Positions 1 to 13,639 of a DNA stretch of 64,000 nt are shown here, one piece after another. The notes beneath the pieces are model-generated. The model did not search any database, was not told the DNA's origin, and saw only the letters and a program-made list of their open reading frames with translations. Position 1 is the stretch's first letter, and every line of letters begins with the position of its first letter. This DNA comes from Acanthornis magna (lineage: Eukaryota > Chordata > Aves > Passeriformes > Acanthizidae), in the NCBI GenBank assembly GCA_036785705.1, contig JAWUZG010000970.1, positions 2,514,501-2,578,500 of the forward strand. The letters are read 5' to 3'. A program made the translations under genes and the position numbers.

Positions 1-983
1 GGATGATTACAAAACTTGCTATTGTCCTAAACTCACTGTCTCAGAACATTACTGTATAGAGTAGGGAGAGTTTCATCCAGGAAATAGAAATGGATTTTGA
101 TAAGAAGACAGGAGAGGCTGCAGTGACCAATTGCAGGGCTTGGTCAGATGAGCAGACTGACCTCTTCACATGCAACCAGTCCATTAAATACCCTTATCTC
201 TCTATCTTCTTACAGTTGTTCACCCCCAAATCTTAATCTCCCACTTTCCTTGTCTTTGCTTCCTATTCTAAGCATCCTATACAATGTCTTGCAGAATCCC
301 AAATTGTATCCCATAGGCAGTAACTCTCCTTGGTCTGTAAGGTGAAACAGAGAGCCCATCCATTTGACTGACCTCGATGGCTTTCAGCACACAGACAATG
401 AGGTTGATTGTCCTCCTGTGACAGCCCTAGAAGACACCGGATTGAGTGCCCCAGTTTCTCTTCAGTTTTGAGGGTTTCCTGGCTATCACTGTCCCCCTGC
501 GCTCCTTTGTGTGCATGAAACTGAACTTCGTATTTCATAGTCTAACAGTTTTATTGTATATTCTGGAAGAAAAAAGCTCTAAAATGAAAAATATTCTCTA
601 TTTTTACATTTACAACACATGATTTAAAATCTGTGACCTGTTCAGGTTTTGTGAGCAATATGCAGTATTTTTTGAGTTGCTGGGATAATCAAGATAAAGT
701 TACTTGCACCAAACTGGTTTCTGCTAAAAATTAGTGGATTCTATCCATCACCTAACATGCATAAAGAATAACAGCATCATTACAAAATGGCAATTATAAT
801 TTAGTCAATTACCCTTTTTGGATAAGAGTTTCAGTAATACTATTTATAACATCACTCCAACAAACTCCTACTTCTCTGACATGTTTAAAAGCCCAATCAA
901 ACTGGCAGGTAATGTACAATGATAAATTTAATCGATGGAACACTGCCTATATTTATTAAGATAATGAAGCTATTCAGACATTC
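1..983. other. Intergenic, nothing recognised
   Basis: AT-rich unique-looking sequence. The only open frames are under 95 codons and show no family resemblance or splice context. I see no repeat family here. Confidence 0.5.
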
Positions 984-1290
984 AGAATCATAGAATCATT
1001 TAGGTTAGAAAAGACCCTTAAGATCAATGAGTCCTACTGTTAATATAACACTTCCAAGTCCACCACAAAGCCATGTCCCTACCATGTCCCTAATCACACA
1101 TCCAGGTCTTTTAAATGCCTCCACTGTCTCAAACACTTCCCTGGGCAGTCCCTTTCAGTGCTTGTCAACCCTTTCAATGAAGAAATTTGTCCTGTTATTC
1201 AATCTAAACATCCAATCTGCACCTTCATGGGGCAACTTGAGATTGTTTCATCTCATCCTGTCACAGAGGAATGAGGCTACAATGCTGAGC
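984..1290 (-). mobile_element. CR1 LINE 3'-end fragment
   Basis: The plus strand opens with the typical reversed CR1 tail (AATCATAGAATCATTTAGG at about 987) and continues through the CR1 3' UTR text read backwards: a gaaaagaccc block, then a ccaagtccaccacaaagccatg block, then a cttccctgggcagtcc block. This is a 5'-truncated, diverged CR1 copy on the minus strand, as is usual for birds. No intact coding remains. The boundary at the high end is approximate. Confidence 0.9.
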
Positions 1291-3070
1291 TAAAACGCTT
1301 GAGACATGGATATGTTGGAGAGCATTTAGTGTAGGATGCTTGTAAAGTCTCATGCCATAACACAGGTCTGCTGTAGAAATATATATTTCACAGGACAAAC
1401 AGAACACCCAAAAGTGTCAATAGAAGGTCTGTGTTAGATTCATCATTGGAGTGATTGCTGAATTATATGGGAATAGGTAACCTTTCTGGAACATTGTAAA
1501 ACAGGTTTTGTGGCTGCATTAGTATATGAATGGTCTAACTAGATATGTAGGTGTGCTGAAGAAACAGCTGAAGTGAAATAGCTTTTCTTATACAAGAGTA
1601 AGCAAAACATTGAGACTATACATAATGATTACTATATGGATACAAAACCTGACCTAATTGGACGCAAGATAATCCATTTTTCCAGGGCTGCAAGTCCTTT
1701 GACTGTTAATCCCATTTTTACATTGCATAATTCCTTCTTGTTTTGGAACAAATATAAATGTTTAAGAAACTGTAATTCTTATACAAATCATTAGGGCACA
1801 ACCTTGTGTTGTGAAAGTTTAATTTCTTTAATAGGCTTGCACTGTAAAAATTTAAGTATTTTTTTTAAATGGCAATTTTGAAATTACCTGAAACTGGTTT
1901 TGATCATGATTTTGCTCAAGGTTAGAACAGTGCTTAATTCTAACACAAAATGGATAGGAGTACAGAAATAGTTTAACATTTGATATTTCTTCCCACGCAA
2001 ACACTGCCCTTCTAGACAACTAATTTCATAAGGTAGAAAAGGAAGAGGTGGCTGTCTTCCCCTCTTTTATCCTCCCCTGTATCTTGAAACATAGCTAATA
2101 TCTTCAAGAATTACCAAATGATTTGGTGATTACCAGCTGAAAAGGAATCTGAATGAATTTGTCTTCCTGTGTAGGATCTGGATACTACTACTTCCAGGAC
2201 AGGCCTGAAAGAAAGAAAATCTGTTATGAGGGAAGGTAATGAGACTTTTGGCATATACATTAGGTGAATATTTGAAGAGAAAAGCAGCTACTTTTTTGGG
2301 AGTAAGTAATTGAGTGGTGACCAATAGACCCTTTTTGCTAGATTTTACTAGGATTCCTAACACCTGTAGCTGTTAGCAACACTACTAGTTTGCTGGAATG
2401 GAATAATGAGCTTGAATAGCCAATGACCAGCAGATCAGATGTTGTGATAATTTGTAGTAACCTTTATACAGCAGGGTCAGAAAAGGAAATAAAAAAGACT
2501 GGGACTGAACTACTTTGCACAAAATTATCAACTCAAATACCTGTCATGAGAGAATACAGACTCTCATCTATATTTCTGCCATACCAAATGAGGAAATAGA
2601 GGCAGATCTCAAGTATTCACTGACCTCTCAGCCTACTTCACATTGCATTTATGTTCAAACATCCTTGAATATGTAAGTAGCAGTTCTGCATTAAGAAACT
2701 ACATACATCTCCATCATGTAAAAAAATGAATACCTAGGCTTCTCTGCAAATAATAAATCTAGTTCCATATCCTCATTGTTAGTATTTTCTTTCACTTTAA
2801 TGGACTTTTTAGTTAGGCTCACTTTTAATTATGATAAATATGTATTGAGCAGCTGGGAGAGCTACGCAGAAAGATCCCTCAAAAGGCGGACGTTGCACAA
2901 GCACAGAGTATAGCATGGGACAGGTGTTAGCAATCCATGAACAGACCGTTTCAGGTAAATATTTTTTGAGTGGCTTTATGAGTTTATGTTTCAGTTTGGC
3001 TTGCAAACAATTCGAATTTTACTACAGAAGACTGCATTAAAAAAAGGGATTAGATTGCAATATTAGATTG
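1291..3070. other. Intergenic, nothing recognised
   Basis: AT-rich sequence with only short open frames. No repeat family, exon-like block or RNA gene could be supported. Confidence 0.45.
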
Positions 3071-3071
3071 C

Positions 3072-3115
3072 TAGATTAGATTAGATTAGATTAGATTAGA
3101 TTAGATTAGATTAGA
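3072..3115. repeat. (TAGAT)n pentanucleotide microsatellite
   Basis: About nine tandem TAGAT units, nearly perfect. It abuts the GC-rich island that begins a few bases downstream. Confidence 0.95.
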
Positions 3116-3119
3116 AGGG

Positions 3120-3560
3120 TTACTGGAGCTGGCGCTCACCGAAGCAGACGAGCTCTTTTACCAGAGTTGAAGTTTACAGGCAGCCCGGACTGTGTCCCGG
3201 GAGCGGCGGCGGGCGGGGGAGGCGGCATTGTGTGCCGGACGGATCGGGCTGGGCTCCGGGAGCGGGGCAGGAGCAGGGCCGGGCAGGGCTGCTCCGGAGC
3301 TATTCCACGCCTGTCCCCGAGCTGTGGGGCTGAGTGGCACCGTCTGGGGATGAGCTGCTCTGGGGCAGCTCCGGCCGTGCCTGGGGGTGAGGGCATCCCC
3401 CGGCTCCGGCCCCACCTGCGCCCTGCGGCTCGGCAGCCTCGCCCCGCCCGCCCGTAAGGCTGCGGGGGCTCTGACCATCGCTCGCTCTGCTCCGGCTGCA
3501 CTCTCCGCTTTCCGCCAGAAGGGCGCCGGAAGGGTTGGAATTAACACGTTTTAGGAAACG
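3120..3560. promoter_or_regulatory. CpG island, probable promoter of an unidentified gene
   Basis: A sharp transition from AT-rich DNA to about 440 bp of CpG-dense sequence with GC-box-like runs, for example around 3200-3225 and 3430-3450. CpG islands like this usually mark a promoter and first exon. Good splice-donor motifs occur on both strands: GTAAGG at about 3453 on the plus strand, and GTGAGCG on the minus strand reading leftwards from 3139. The long open frames inside are on both strands, as expected when stop codons are scarce in GC-rich DNA; none resembles a known protein, so I call no CDS. It could belong to a minus-strand gene to the left, or to the gene whose decayed exons appear at 14.5 kb. 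Confidence 0.6.
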
Positions 3561-4162
3561 GTCTTGTCCTAACTGGCGAGGTTCCAGACCTGCAAACCTC
3601 TGTTAGAAAAAGGGATGGCAGGACTCAAAGCGCCCACGTGTTCCAGTTCGGCACTTTCCCTAGACAGTGATCTCCAGGGGCTTTCCGAACATCACTGGCT
3701 GTTTAAACCTCGCTCCCTCTTGTCCTGAACACGGCTGTGCTCACACCGAATTGTTTGGCTTTCTCCGCCTCTTCTTGTCACTGACGTGAACATAACCTCG
3801 CTGATAGCTGATATCGTTTGATGTGAAATATTTAGGAAGCCATTTGTACTGTGCAATGATGGCCTTTTGTTTGGGCGAGGAGAAAAAAAAAAAGCACACT
3901 TTTCTCCCAGGCTCCAAGTGCTTGATGGAGAAATAGACTCCGATTAAAATATTCAAACACTGCCACGTACTATGATTATGATACGACATACACATAAAAG
4001 CAGTGTGACCTCCAATCTTTATGCTGTCATCACTTTAGAAAACAAAGTTCTCTTCATGCCGCAAGCTCCTGAAAAGTATACTTTGGGGAATTAGCATCCT
4101 GTGTTCTACAAAAAATATTGCTCACCAACCAAAAGTTGATACCATTAACTTTTTCTCTCCTT
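3561..4162. other. Intergenic, nothing recognised
   Basis: Unique-looking sequence flanking the CpG island. No feature supported. Confidence 0.45.
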
Positions 4163-4630
4163 AGAATGATAGAATCATTTAGAGTGGAAAAGATCTTTAC
4201 GACTGAGACCAGCCATAAACCTAATACTGCCAAGTCCTCTACTAAAACATGTCCCAAATCATCACACCTGTGGGTCTTGGAAATACCTCCAGAGACAGCA
4301 ACTCAACCACTGACTTCCCTGGGGAGCCTGTTCCAGGGCTTGACAACCCTTTCAGTGAAGAAATTTTTCCTAAGATCCGATCTAAACCTCTCCTGGTGCA
4401 ACTTGACGCTGTTTCCTCTCATCCTATAATTTCTTATTTGGAAAAAGAGCCCTACACCACCTTGCTACAGCCTCCTTTCAAATAGTTACAGTGAGTGATA
4501 AGATCTTCCCTGAGCCTCCTTTTCTCCAGGCTGAACAGTGCCAGCTCCTCACCTGCTCATCAGACTTGTTCTCAAAACCTTTAAACAGTTTCATTGCTTT
4601 TCTTTGGACACCCTTCCTCAGGTTTAAGAT
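4163..4630 (-). mobile_element. CR1 LINE 3'-end fragment
   Basis: It begins with the reversed CR1 tail (GAATGATAGAATCATTTAG) and runs through the reversed 3' UTR and ORF2 end, including tccctggggagcctgttcc, atctaaacctctcctgg and cttttctccaggctgaaca. It is the same region as the copies at 1.0 and 61.7 kb. Diverged, 5'-truncated and non-coding. Confidence 0.92.
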
Positions 4631-7600
4631 ACAAATTCAAGGCTATTAGTTCCCATGTTTAAACTGTGAAAATCAAGAAATCAGAGCATGCCATATCTTG
4701 ATTTTTCTATATTCTGTAACCTGGCTATTTTCATTTTAATCTCTCTTCCCCTTTGGAAGATTACCTGTTCTTTACAACTCATACCCACAGGTTTGAGTAG
4801 AATCAGAGCTACCTCTTTTGAAGCTGCAGACCACACACCTTCAACCAGTATAAAGAGATAATATATTTTTAAGTAGCAGACCAAGGTGTTAATAATTTAC
4901 TAAGCTGTCAGGAAAACACCACAGCTTCTTTTGACACACAAGACTTTTCTGCACTGCAAGAACTCTGCCTGAAGCTTTTGCATTCCACAGCTCATTCTAA
5001 ACTCCCCTCCTCTTGCTAAGACTTGATAACAATGAAGTTTATTGATCACAGTGCTTCATTCTGTATTCTGAAGTGATGGAATAATGAGATAATCACTCTC
5101 CACACATCTTTTACACCATTTTTTATTTGGATTTTAAAGTTTTTATAACCTCTTTCCAGGTAATACGGGATACTATGTATGTTCTTGCTTTCATTCAAAG
5201 AAATCTTTTATTTTAAGTGTCTTCCAGTTACTTGGAAAGTCACTATAGAATATACTTTAAAAAATAATCTAAAGTTTGAACTGTTAAATTACAACTGAGT
5301 TTTAAGATTTAGTTTGCCTAGATTAACTTAAAGTACTAACCAAAACCTGCCAGAATTTATGGATTTTATATTGCAAAACAAATATGTCCAGTGACTGACA
5401 AACAAATGGGCATGATCTGAAAAACCTGAAACATTTTGTGCTTTGAAGTAATCTTACGTGGTAAATAGTGCCAAAGCATAAAATAGCAAACAGAGGTATC
5501 CTTATTGTGAAAAATCAGATTAATGGGATGAGATACCAGGCTGCTTATTCATTCACACACTTGGTGTGGAGAGGGGGTATCTTAATTTTAGTCTAATAGA
5601 AGATAATTCCATGTGATGGTTTGCAATTGGCATTTTTAAAAGTTACAAAGGCATTTACTTCTTACATGATAATGTACCTTTAGTTCCTGAATGGTAACCT
5701 TGAATCCTGGTTTTCCCAACAGGTTTGACTTCATTGTTGAATTCTTTAAAAAAATAAACAGGATGAATAGTTTAAAAGAATATTTTAATTTCCTTCTCCA
5801 AAGAGTAAAACTTCATAGACTAATTTGATGTATATTTTTAGAATGAGTCTGTATTGTGATGGAAATCTGTTTCTGTTTGATTCCGCTGACACTTAAAGAT
5901 GATGTTATGTGTTTGGTACTTTTTATGTCATAAAATAGTAAAAATTTTGACTAAGGGTGAAATTTAGCTGTCCCTCACCAAATGAAAATGTGATGCATGT
6001 AGATGTAACGTTACACAATTTAAACAGTTTGAAAGTGCAGTTACCTTTGTCACTTAGGTATGCAAGGGAAGGATGCCAGTTTTACGTGCAAATAGCATTT
6101 GTTGAGACTACAGAGGAAGACTGATAGTGGAAACTTTTGTCTTCCATTTTCTGACTGGCATATTGCTCGTGGATCGTGTAAAGATTTTTATATGGTTCTC
6201 ACATGAAGCCATGTTTAATGCACATGAGTGTCAAAGGTCTCAATAGAAAATTCCTGTACCTCTGCAGCTGGTCTGTGCATGTGCAGATGCATTTCAAGTG
6301 CGTTTGCATTTTGAGGCAAAACTGATTCCTTTACTCTTCCTGCCGTCCTCACTTTTTCTCTTCCCTTTCTCTTTTACCCTCCCCTTTCTCTATCCCTTTG
6401 CCTTTAGCCTTCCCCTACCTTCCCCTGATGGATCTTTTAGCTCCTGGCCAGGCAGTGGAACAGCTACTGTATTGCTATTGCTATCTTGGTTTACATGCAG
6501 CATGAAGCAGTAGCAAGGCATTTTGCAGTATTTGGAAGCAGTTACTCTAATCTAGCTGAGGTGTGTGTGATTGGCAGTGAGGAATGTTTCCTGGGAGCAC
6601 TTAGCGTTTATAAAATTGCATATAGAAGGGTGGTGTAAGATGAAAGATATGTCAAGAGAAATTTAGAGCAACGCGGATGTCAGTGCTTTGCATTGTCTTG
6701 ACAAAGTCCCATTTACGCAATCTTTTTTGCATTGAAATCAGGATGGAGGAAGTCTCAACATGGATCACCAAACCCAAGCTCCAAAGACAAGTGTTGATAG
6801 CTGTTGAAGCATAAAGGTGTGTTGAATGTAAGTGCAGTCAGGGAAGTGATAGCAGATGTGTGTGGCCATAAAAAAGAACTTGAGACAACAGAAAGTGTTT
6901 TGATGGATGTTAGTGAGAATTTTACGATTATGATAAGTAGTCAAGAGGTTCAGGTTGCATTTGGTAAATTCTGCATTTTGCAGCTAGGTTTTAATTCTCC
7001 CATGAGAGACAAGCAAAAAAAAATGAGTAAACATTCGCATTTTTCTATAGTAATTTGGTCCCTGTGTTTAAGTTATGAGGGAAGAGGCAACACACCATCC
7101 TTCCCTCTGCCTTTAGAACTGAAGACATTCAACCAACTGCTTCTCACTTTCAAAAAAGAAAATAGAGATTGGCAGACTTCAGTTGTAGCCATTGGGTTTT
7201 ATTATTTAGGGAACTTCGCATTTGGTGTAACAAACAGGTATGACTTAATGAAGCAGAACAACACAACAGCACTACTTGCATACAGGCTTTTGGGAAAGGC
7301 TTGGATTGGGTGACCTTTCAGTAAATGAAGATTGCTAATCAACAATATTTTATATGTATACCAAATCTGGAATAAAAGAACAGATGCATTTACAGCTTTT
7401 TTGCAGGTTTTTACATTTTTACATTACCTTTACATTTACAGGTTTTTTCCCCCTGAAGTTTGTGCATGAAGTGTGCAAGCAAAATAAAGCCAGAAAAACA
7501 CTTGAAAGGAAAAGAAAGTGCACTTAATATCAAAAAACATTGGTATTAAAAAGGAAGTTTAAAAGAACAAATTTGTTGATCTGTCAGGTGGTTTGAATTG

Positions 7601-9209
7601 CCTTGTAGTGCAACTCTATTGCTATATCCCCATAATTCACAAAACATTATTAGTGTTCACTGCTTATAATTTTTGACAGATAAATAGTGAATTCAATCCT
7701 GATTCAGTGTATATTTTTGGTATACAGTACTTGCCATGAGGAAAATTCAGTCTCTTTTTTATGCATAAGCAAATTTCTTTGGAGTAAAAATGAAAAGAAT
7801 ATCTGTAGTGCTCTCCTGTGGGGTCACGGGGAAGTTCAGCAGCTTTGACCTTCATCTGGTACACAATGGGGAAGACAAGATTTAGCAAGTTTAACAAATT
7901 TGTCTGTCATGCCTGTTGAGAAAAATTCTAGGTATAACAATACTCAGTTCAGGGGTTACTCTCTGCGAGCCCTCTGTTTAAAAGCAGTTCAGCACAGGGG
8001 ACAAGTTAAAGTTCAGTAGATAGTACAAGAGAGAATTGGAACATTTTGAACTTCTTTTTGAGTTCAACAGCGTCTTGCTATGAAGACTGAACTTACCACC
8101 TTATTTTTTGTCTTATTTGTTTTTGAGCTTTAATCAGCAGGTGAACCAAATTTACTTCCTATTGCTCTGTCATATAGAGACTTCTTGAGGCAGTAAGTGA
8201 ATCTTTAAATTTTATTTGATAAAGTGTTTTTTCTGCTTTTTGGTGCTAGCAGGTAGAAACAACTAGACATCCTTGTAGAAGGGAGACTAAAGGGTTCAGT
8301 CAGGCAACCAAAAGCTAATTTTCTCTCTCAAATTTTATTTCTGTTTTGTGCATTTTCACAGTTCAAAGTATGTGCTGAGATAGCTGTAAAAGAAGACTTA
8401 GATTTAACTCTAGTAAACAGATCAAACTATTTCTTTTGCCTCAAAGGACCTGTCCTTTAGACAATATTATCTCAAGATCAAGCTTGGTTTTAAGGTTCAA
8501 GAGTAATTTTTGTTGCTTGCAAATACACAGAATTATAATTAACTGACATAAATGCAGGCTTTAAGATGCAGCTGATGAGGAGATGGATCCAAAGGGTGAG
8601 AAGTACCTGAAGCATTAGGCTTAGAGAAAGGCTAAGTCTACTTAGTAGCATTATCAAGTGTTTCCCTGACTTGTACTTGGTATATGTCTACAAAGGTTTT
8701 TACCGAAATATGAGGCTGGCATAATCTTGTATGATTATCTCCAATCAGTAGAATTGTGTGTGGAATTCTTTGGCATGCATGCCAATGAAAATAAATACAC
8801 TGTGTCAAAAGGAATTGGGAGGTCTGTGATTGTCTCCTTTTTCCTGCTGCTTCCAGATGAGTGAGCTGGTGGGAAAGTGAGCTAAAGAAATTCTTACTTT
8901 CCCATGTGCATTGTGAGGCAGGCACTACTCTCAGGATCACTGTTCGCTCTTCTTCAAGGAAGAGAGATCCTGAGCTTAGCAACTGCTTAGAGATGATTGC
9001 TTCCTGAACAGGTGCTCTTTATGCCCTGTGCTTCCACATGAATAACACCTTTATAATTTACACCAGAAATGCTGAATATAGAAACAGATTCTGGCATGCT
9101 CTGTGTGCTGTAAAATATACTCAGATTCTGGGGAACACAACCCTGGGTTACTCTGTCCCCTGTGGTCCAGTTTTCTGACATTAAAAGTTTGAGCTGGAGA
9201 ACTCATCGC
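4631..9209. other. Long intergenic stretch
   Basis: No confident gene. It holds a pyrimidine-rich tract at about 6325-6430 (C/T runs of the CCCTTTCTC type) and a 169-codon plus-strand open frame at 6804-7313 that begins at a TTG. That frame has no recognisable domain, signal peptide or splice context and is treated as unexplained (see findings). The rest is AT-rich and featureless to my reading. Confidence 0.4.
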
Positions 9210-9612
9210 TTCCAGCCTGTCACTAGTGGTTTCCTCTAGGCTGGGCCCAGTGCTGTTTGAATTGTTCATCAGTGGCTTGGATGAAGGGGCAGATGTCTCC
9301 TCAGCAACTTCCCTGATGACACAGAGCTGGGAGGAGTGGCAGGTACCCCAGGGTGCTGTGCAGCTCTTCCGAGGGACCTCAACAGGCTGGAGAGTTGGGC
9401 AGAGAGGAGCCTTCTGAAATTCAATGAGGGCAAATGCAGGGTCCTGCACCTGGGGAGGAATAAAGTTGACCACCAGTACAGGCTGGGGGCCAAACTGCTG
9501 GAAAGCAGCTCTGCAGAGAAGGACCTGTGGGTCCTGGAGGACAAGCTGTCCAAGTGCCAGCAGTGGCCTTGTGGCCAAGAAAGCCAATGGCATCTTGGGG
9601 TGCATTAGGGAG
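9210..9612 (+). mobile_element. CR1 LINE fragment, end of reverse transcriptase region
   Basis: Plus-strand text matches the CR1 ORF2 end: a gggcccagtgctgtttgaa block, the gatgacacagagctgggagg block (the frequently seen DDTKLG-type segment), a cagggtcctgcacctgggg block and a gaccTGTGGGTCCTGGAGGA block. The frame is interrupted, and it lacks the terminal ATTCTATGAT-type tail. The 203-codon minus-strand frame over this interval is an antisense shadow. Confidence 0.92.
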
Positions 9613-12337
9613 AGCAATAATGGATATGTTAATACATCAATTAGATTAGCAAAGTTGTGCACAACTATTCAAAGTGTGCATTGTTTATCATGTAGAACAA
9701 AGCCATATTCAGGTGTTACCTTTAAAAGCAGAATCTGGTTGAAGTGAACTTTTTAAACTTGACATGCCAGTGGACCTCTTTTGTTGACAGTGCAAGTGGA
9801 AATACAGCTTTTTTAGTAAGTTGGTAGCAAGAGTTGGTGGCCATAAGCATTCATTAACAGCTTGAGCCTAGACCATACGCTTTTGGACAAAATAAAAGAC
9901 ATGGATGATGGACTACTTTAAAACTCAGACTTTTTTCCCTTATAAATTTTTTCAGCACTTGTTTTTGGGCTTGCCACCAGCTCTGAGCCTGGGAATCTTG
10001 TGAGCCTGCACAACCCATCTGTTCATTCTCTCTTTGATCCTTGGAACATGAAATGGAACAAGTCTTTCTGGCCAAATTAGTTCAAGGTAATGAGCCACTA
10101 TATCAGAAAATTCAATGTCTGTCCCACTGCCTAGACGAGAAGACAGTTTATCCTGCAGGTTCCCAAAAATACCCCAGAGACAGCAAAACTTTGCAATCAG
10201 GGAAGAGCTGTGATTCTTTGTGTTCTTTGCTTTGCCGTATTAACATTTCCAGGAAAAGCTTTTTCAGTTCTTTACGTGTCCTCTGTTGCTCAATGTCACT
10301 GGTTTAGTGTTCTTTTGCATCAAATTCATATATGATCCCAAAAAAAGGCAGGATGTGGAAGTGTACATTTTCTTGCAGGCTCAAAGCAGGAGAGACGATA
10401 GGGCCCAAAGTAATACTTTATTGAGACTCTTGTCCTGGACTCTCTGAAGAGTTACAGACTGCTGTGCTCAACTTCCCTTTGTTGCAGAAGACTGATCTCT
10501 GAAATGTGCCATGAGTGAAGATAAGAGTGTGGGGCACCAGTAAGTACAGCTGCTTTGCTGACTGGGACAGAAGAAGCACCCCAGACCATCCTGTAACTTG
10601 GAAATGGAGCGTTGTGCACTGCTTGGGGAGGTTACTAGCTATGTCCTCTTAATATGGAAAAGCATTTTTTCCTGAGTTGGAAAACCACACCCACTCAAAT
10701 ATTCCTGTGCCTCCTAAAATACACAGCTGTACCTGAGGAAAGATGAGCCCTCTCTCTGTCAGTTCTCGTACTGTAAGGTAGCCACATCCTGTTGTGCAGC
10801 TAAGCCAAGTCAACTTAAACAAATGTTGAAGAAAAAGATTAGCTAACAAATACAGAGGTGTAACTGAGGGATGAGTGGTTATTGCAAAAAAAAAAAAAAA
10901 AAAAAAAAGAGAAGAAGTAAAATACTGCAGATCTAAATTTTGTCTCTAGTTAGTGAATAAGAGACTATTGTTGGAATTAAAATGTTCAGAAATGTGATAT
11001 CTTTGTGAGACCTGACTAGTAATCGTATTTTTGCACAGCTTCTAGGTTTTTCAGAGCTGCTGGCTATGCTTAGCCAGCATAAACAGTAGGAGCAAGGCTA
11101 GGAATTAAGGTTCTGTCTAGCTATTCAGTTTTCATTGTTTCTTTCTATGGATGGATACAGTATAAAATGCCATTATTTCTTCTGCGGTATTTCAGCTTAA
11201 CACAAAAGTGGTTTTCTTGTACACTATTTGTCAAGATTTCCAGGAAGGATGCAGACATTCTTTGGCCTAGTTTTCTACAGGTGCTGCTTATGCCATGTAT
11301 TTTAGACAATATGTCTCTTGGCTGCAGAAACATGACAGGATTCCTCAGCTATGGTGGGAGTTGTATGTTGTCTGTGCAGTCTGAACTATTTATTGCCTTA
11401 CTCTGAGGTACTGACTTTAGAACTGCAGAGCTGCAGGCAGGTTTCAGTCCCTTTGAAAACTGGGTTAACTTTTTCTCCCTGTGTTCAGAGATCAAAAAGG
11501 ATGATGATGGAATGTAACTGTTTCTACAGAGCATTCTCCTCATCCTTATTCAGTAGCTTATTTTGATTTACAAATATCTTGGTGCCATCACAGCCTGCTT
11601 GGAGTGGCCAGCATTATCTACGATTATGCTACATGTAGCTGTCACCCTCTAGTGTTAGTATGTATTGCAACAGGGCCATCAAGATTGATAGAGGATCTAG
11701 AAACTACCGAATTGACCTGGTAAGAAAGAAGGATGCTGGTGCGCTTTGAGAAAGATAGATTTCGAAGGGCACAAAGACTTCTGCATGTTTCTTCTGGAAG
11801 GCTATTGAGTGACATTGTGAAAATAACCAGTAAAATTCCCAGTAGATGGTCAGGCCAAATGAAGAGGCAGTACATGGAAACAAAAAAAAAAAATCAAAGC
11901 CTCAGGTCAGCAGTTTAAGTCTCTTAAGCAGTAAACTCCCTGCCCCCGACTTGCCACTAGTTAATGTGTGGCTGGATCAATGTCAGAATAACAGACTCTT
12001 TCAGAGACTCTTCACTGATTTATACAATCAATATGTGAGGAGATTTATTTGAGCTTAGAATGCTTACAAAATCAGAAATGTTTGAAATACACATGTAATT
12101 GTTGTTTACATGAATATAACGAATTAATTGGAGTCCTATTGTTAATATAGAAAGTGAAATTTCTGCATTTACACCTTTTTTTTTCCTTTTATTTTTTCAG
12201 GAAGAAAGTGTTCTTTCCTGATCTGAAATGGAATTTGTCTGTTCTTGTGCCATTCCATAAGCATAGGTCATAGTCTAATGCATAAATTAGCTCTAAAGCA
12301 ACAAGTAGGAATAGGTGAATATGTAACTATATCCCAG
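9613..12337. other. Intergenic, nothing recognised
   Basis: Short open frames only. An A-tract of 23 (10886-10908) has no element I can attach to it. No exon-like block was convincing. Confidence 0.4.
10886..10908. repeat. Poly-A tract (A23)
   Basis: Uninterrupted run of 23 A. It could be a retroposon tail, but no source sequence is recognisable to its left. Confidence 0.9.
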
Positions 12338-12455
12338 AATCCCAGAATGACTGAGTGGATAAGGTTGAAAGGGAGCACTGAAAGTCATCTAGTCCAACCC
12401 CCCTGCTCAGGCAGGTTCCCCTAGAGCACATTACTCAGGACTGTGTCCAGAAAAG
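12338..12455 (-). mobile_element. CR1 LINE 3'-tip fragment
   Basis: The reversed CR1 3' end is readable: AATCCCAGAATGACTGAGTG, then aaagtcatctagtccaaccc and ctgctcaggcaggttcccct. Only about 120 bp survives. Confidence 0.85.
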
Positions 12456-13639
12456 ACAAATAAGATCTTGGAGATATCCATATTAGTTTACAACTATTTT
12501 TAAAATTTTGCATTTTAGTAAAATACTTATTTTTTAAACCTGATACTGGCTTTCTAAAGAGGCTCGTGAACACTGGATGCTGAAAATATTCAGTATAGCT
12601 TTTTATATATTAGTATGGGACTGTATGACATTGAAAAAAACGCAAACATTATATACCCAGCAAAGAATTGCTGCATGTTTTGTTGATGAACAATGTTTAA
12701 CATGCTTTGTATTACTAATTGCATTATATGGCATCCCAATGTTATTAAATGCATGTAGGACTGCGTGAAAGTGTTGGTTATTAATATCTGTTATTTTAGG
12801 AAAGGTAAAGTACTTATTAAGGTGTCAATAACAGTGGTGATTACAAAAAACTAGTATTAAAGGTAGTATTAGTAGGGAGAATAAGATGCATCTTAGAGAC
12901 ATCTGTAGTTCTTAGTATGACATTTTTCTTGACGTTAACTGGTATTTAAATTCAGCTAAAGACGCATGAAGAGATTGTAATTTTTTTATTTATAAGAGGA
13001 GATATTCTAAGGTACTTGAAATAATTAATATTAATTATATTTTAGAATGAACAAATTTATGTAAAACTTCCATAAACAGGAATTAATTTTAGTAGGAATT
13101 ATTTTAACATCATGGAATTTGCCTGAAATTTATGGGCCGAGACGGTGTACTGAACAGACCAAGTTGTTTCAGGTGAACCAAGTTGTTTTCTTGATTTTAT
13201 TCTGAGTGACAATTAGACAAGGGAACTTCTTTCTGTTGCATCTTAGCAAATGGAAGAGAGTGTGATATTCACAGTAATGAATGTACTGTAACTGCATTTC
13301 TTCAACCCCACCAGAATGCAATTCCTCATTCCATTCACAGTGAGCTAGTATTGATTGATAATGAGGGTGCTTTTTGACCTGGCTGAGGCACAGCAGTTCA
13401 GATAAGCTGAAACTCCTCAGAGCTGTCAAAACATTTATGTAAACTCTGGCTGCATTAAACCTTGTGTACTTCACTGTGATGCAATTTTTTTAATCTCAAA
13501 AGATTTGGTGTAACTAGCGACTCCCAGTCTAACACAAACACAAGTATCCCACATTTGATTCTTAGCTGCAGATTTACTCTACTTTTGAGTCTACCTTGAA
13601 GTTTTCGTAGGAGTGCAGTGTTCTCTTCTGCAGAGGTCA
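12456..13639. other. Intergenic, nothing recognised
   Basis: Strongly AT-rich between 12.5 and 13.1 kb. Minus-strand open frames of about 100 codons around 13.2-13.7 kb have no supporting features. Confidence 0.4.

Noticed and set aside
3136..3547. Minus-strand frames of 121 and 129 codons
   Set aside because: CpG-island composition; no domain, and overlapping frames in several registers.
9051..9662. 203-codon minus-strand open frame
   Set aside because: It is antisense to a CR1 fragment and mirrors its GC-rich codons.
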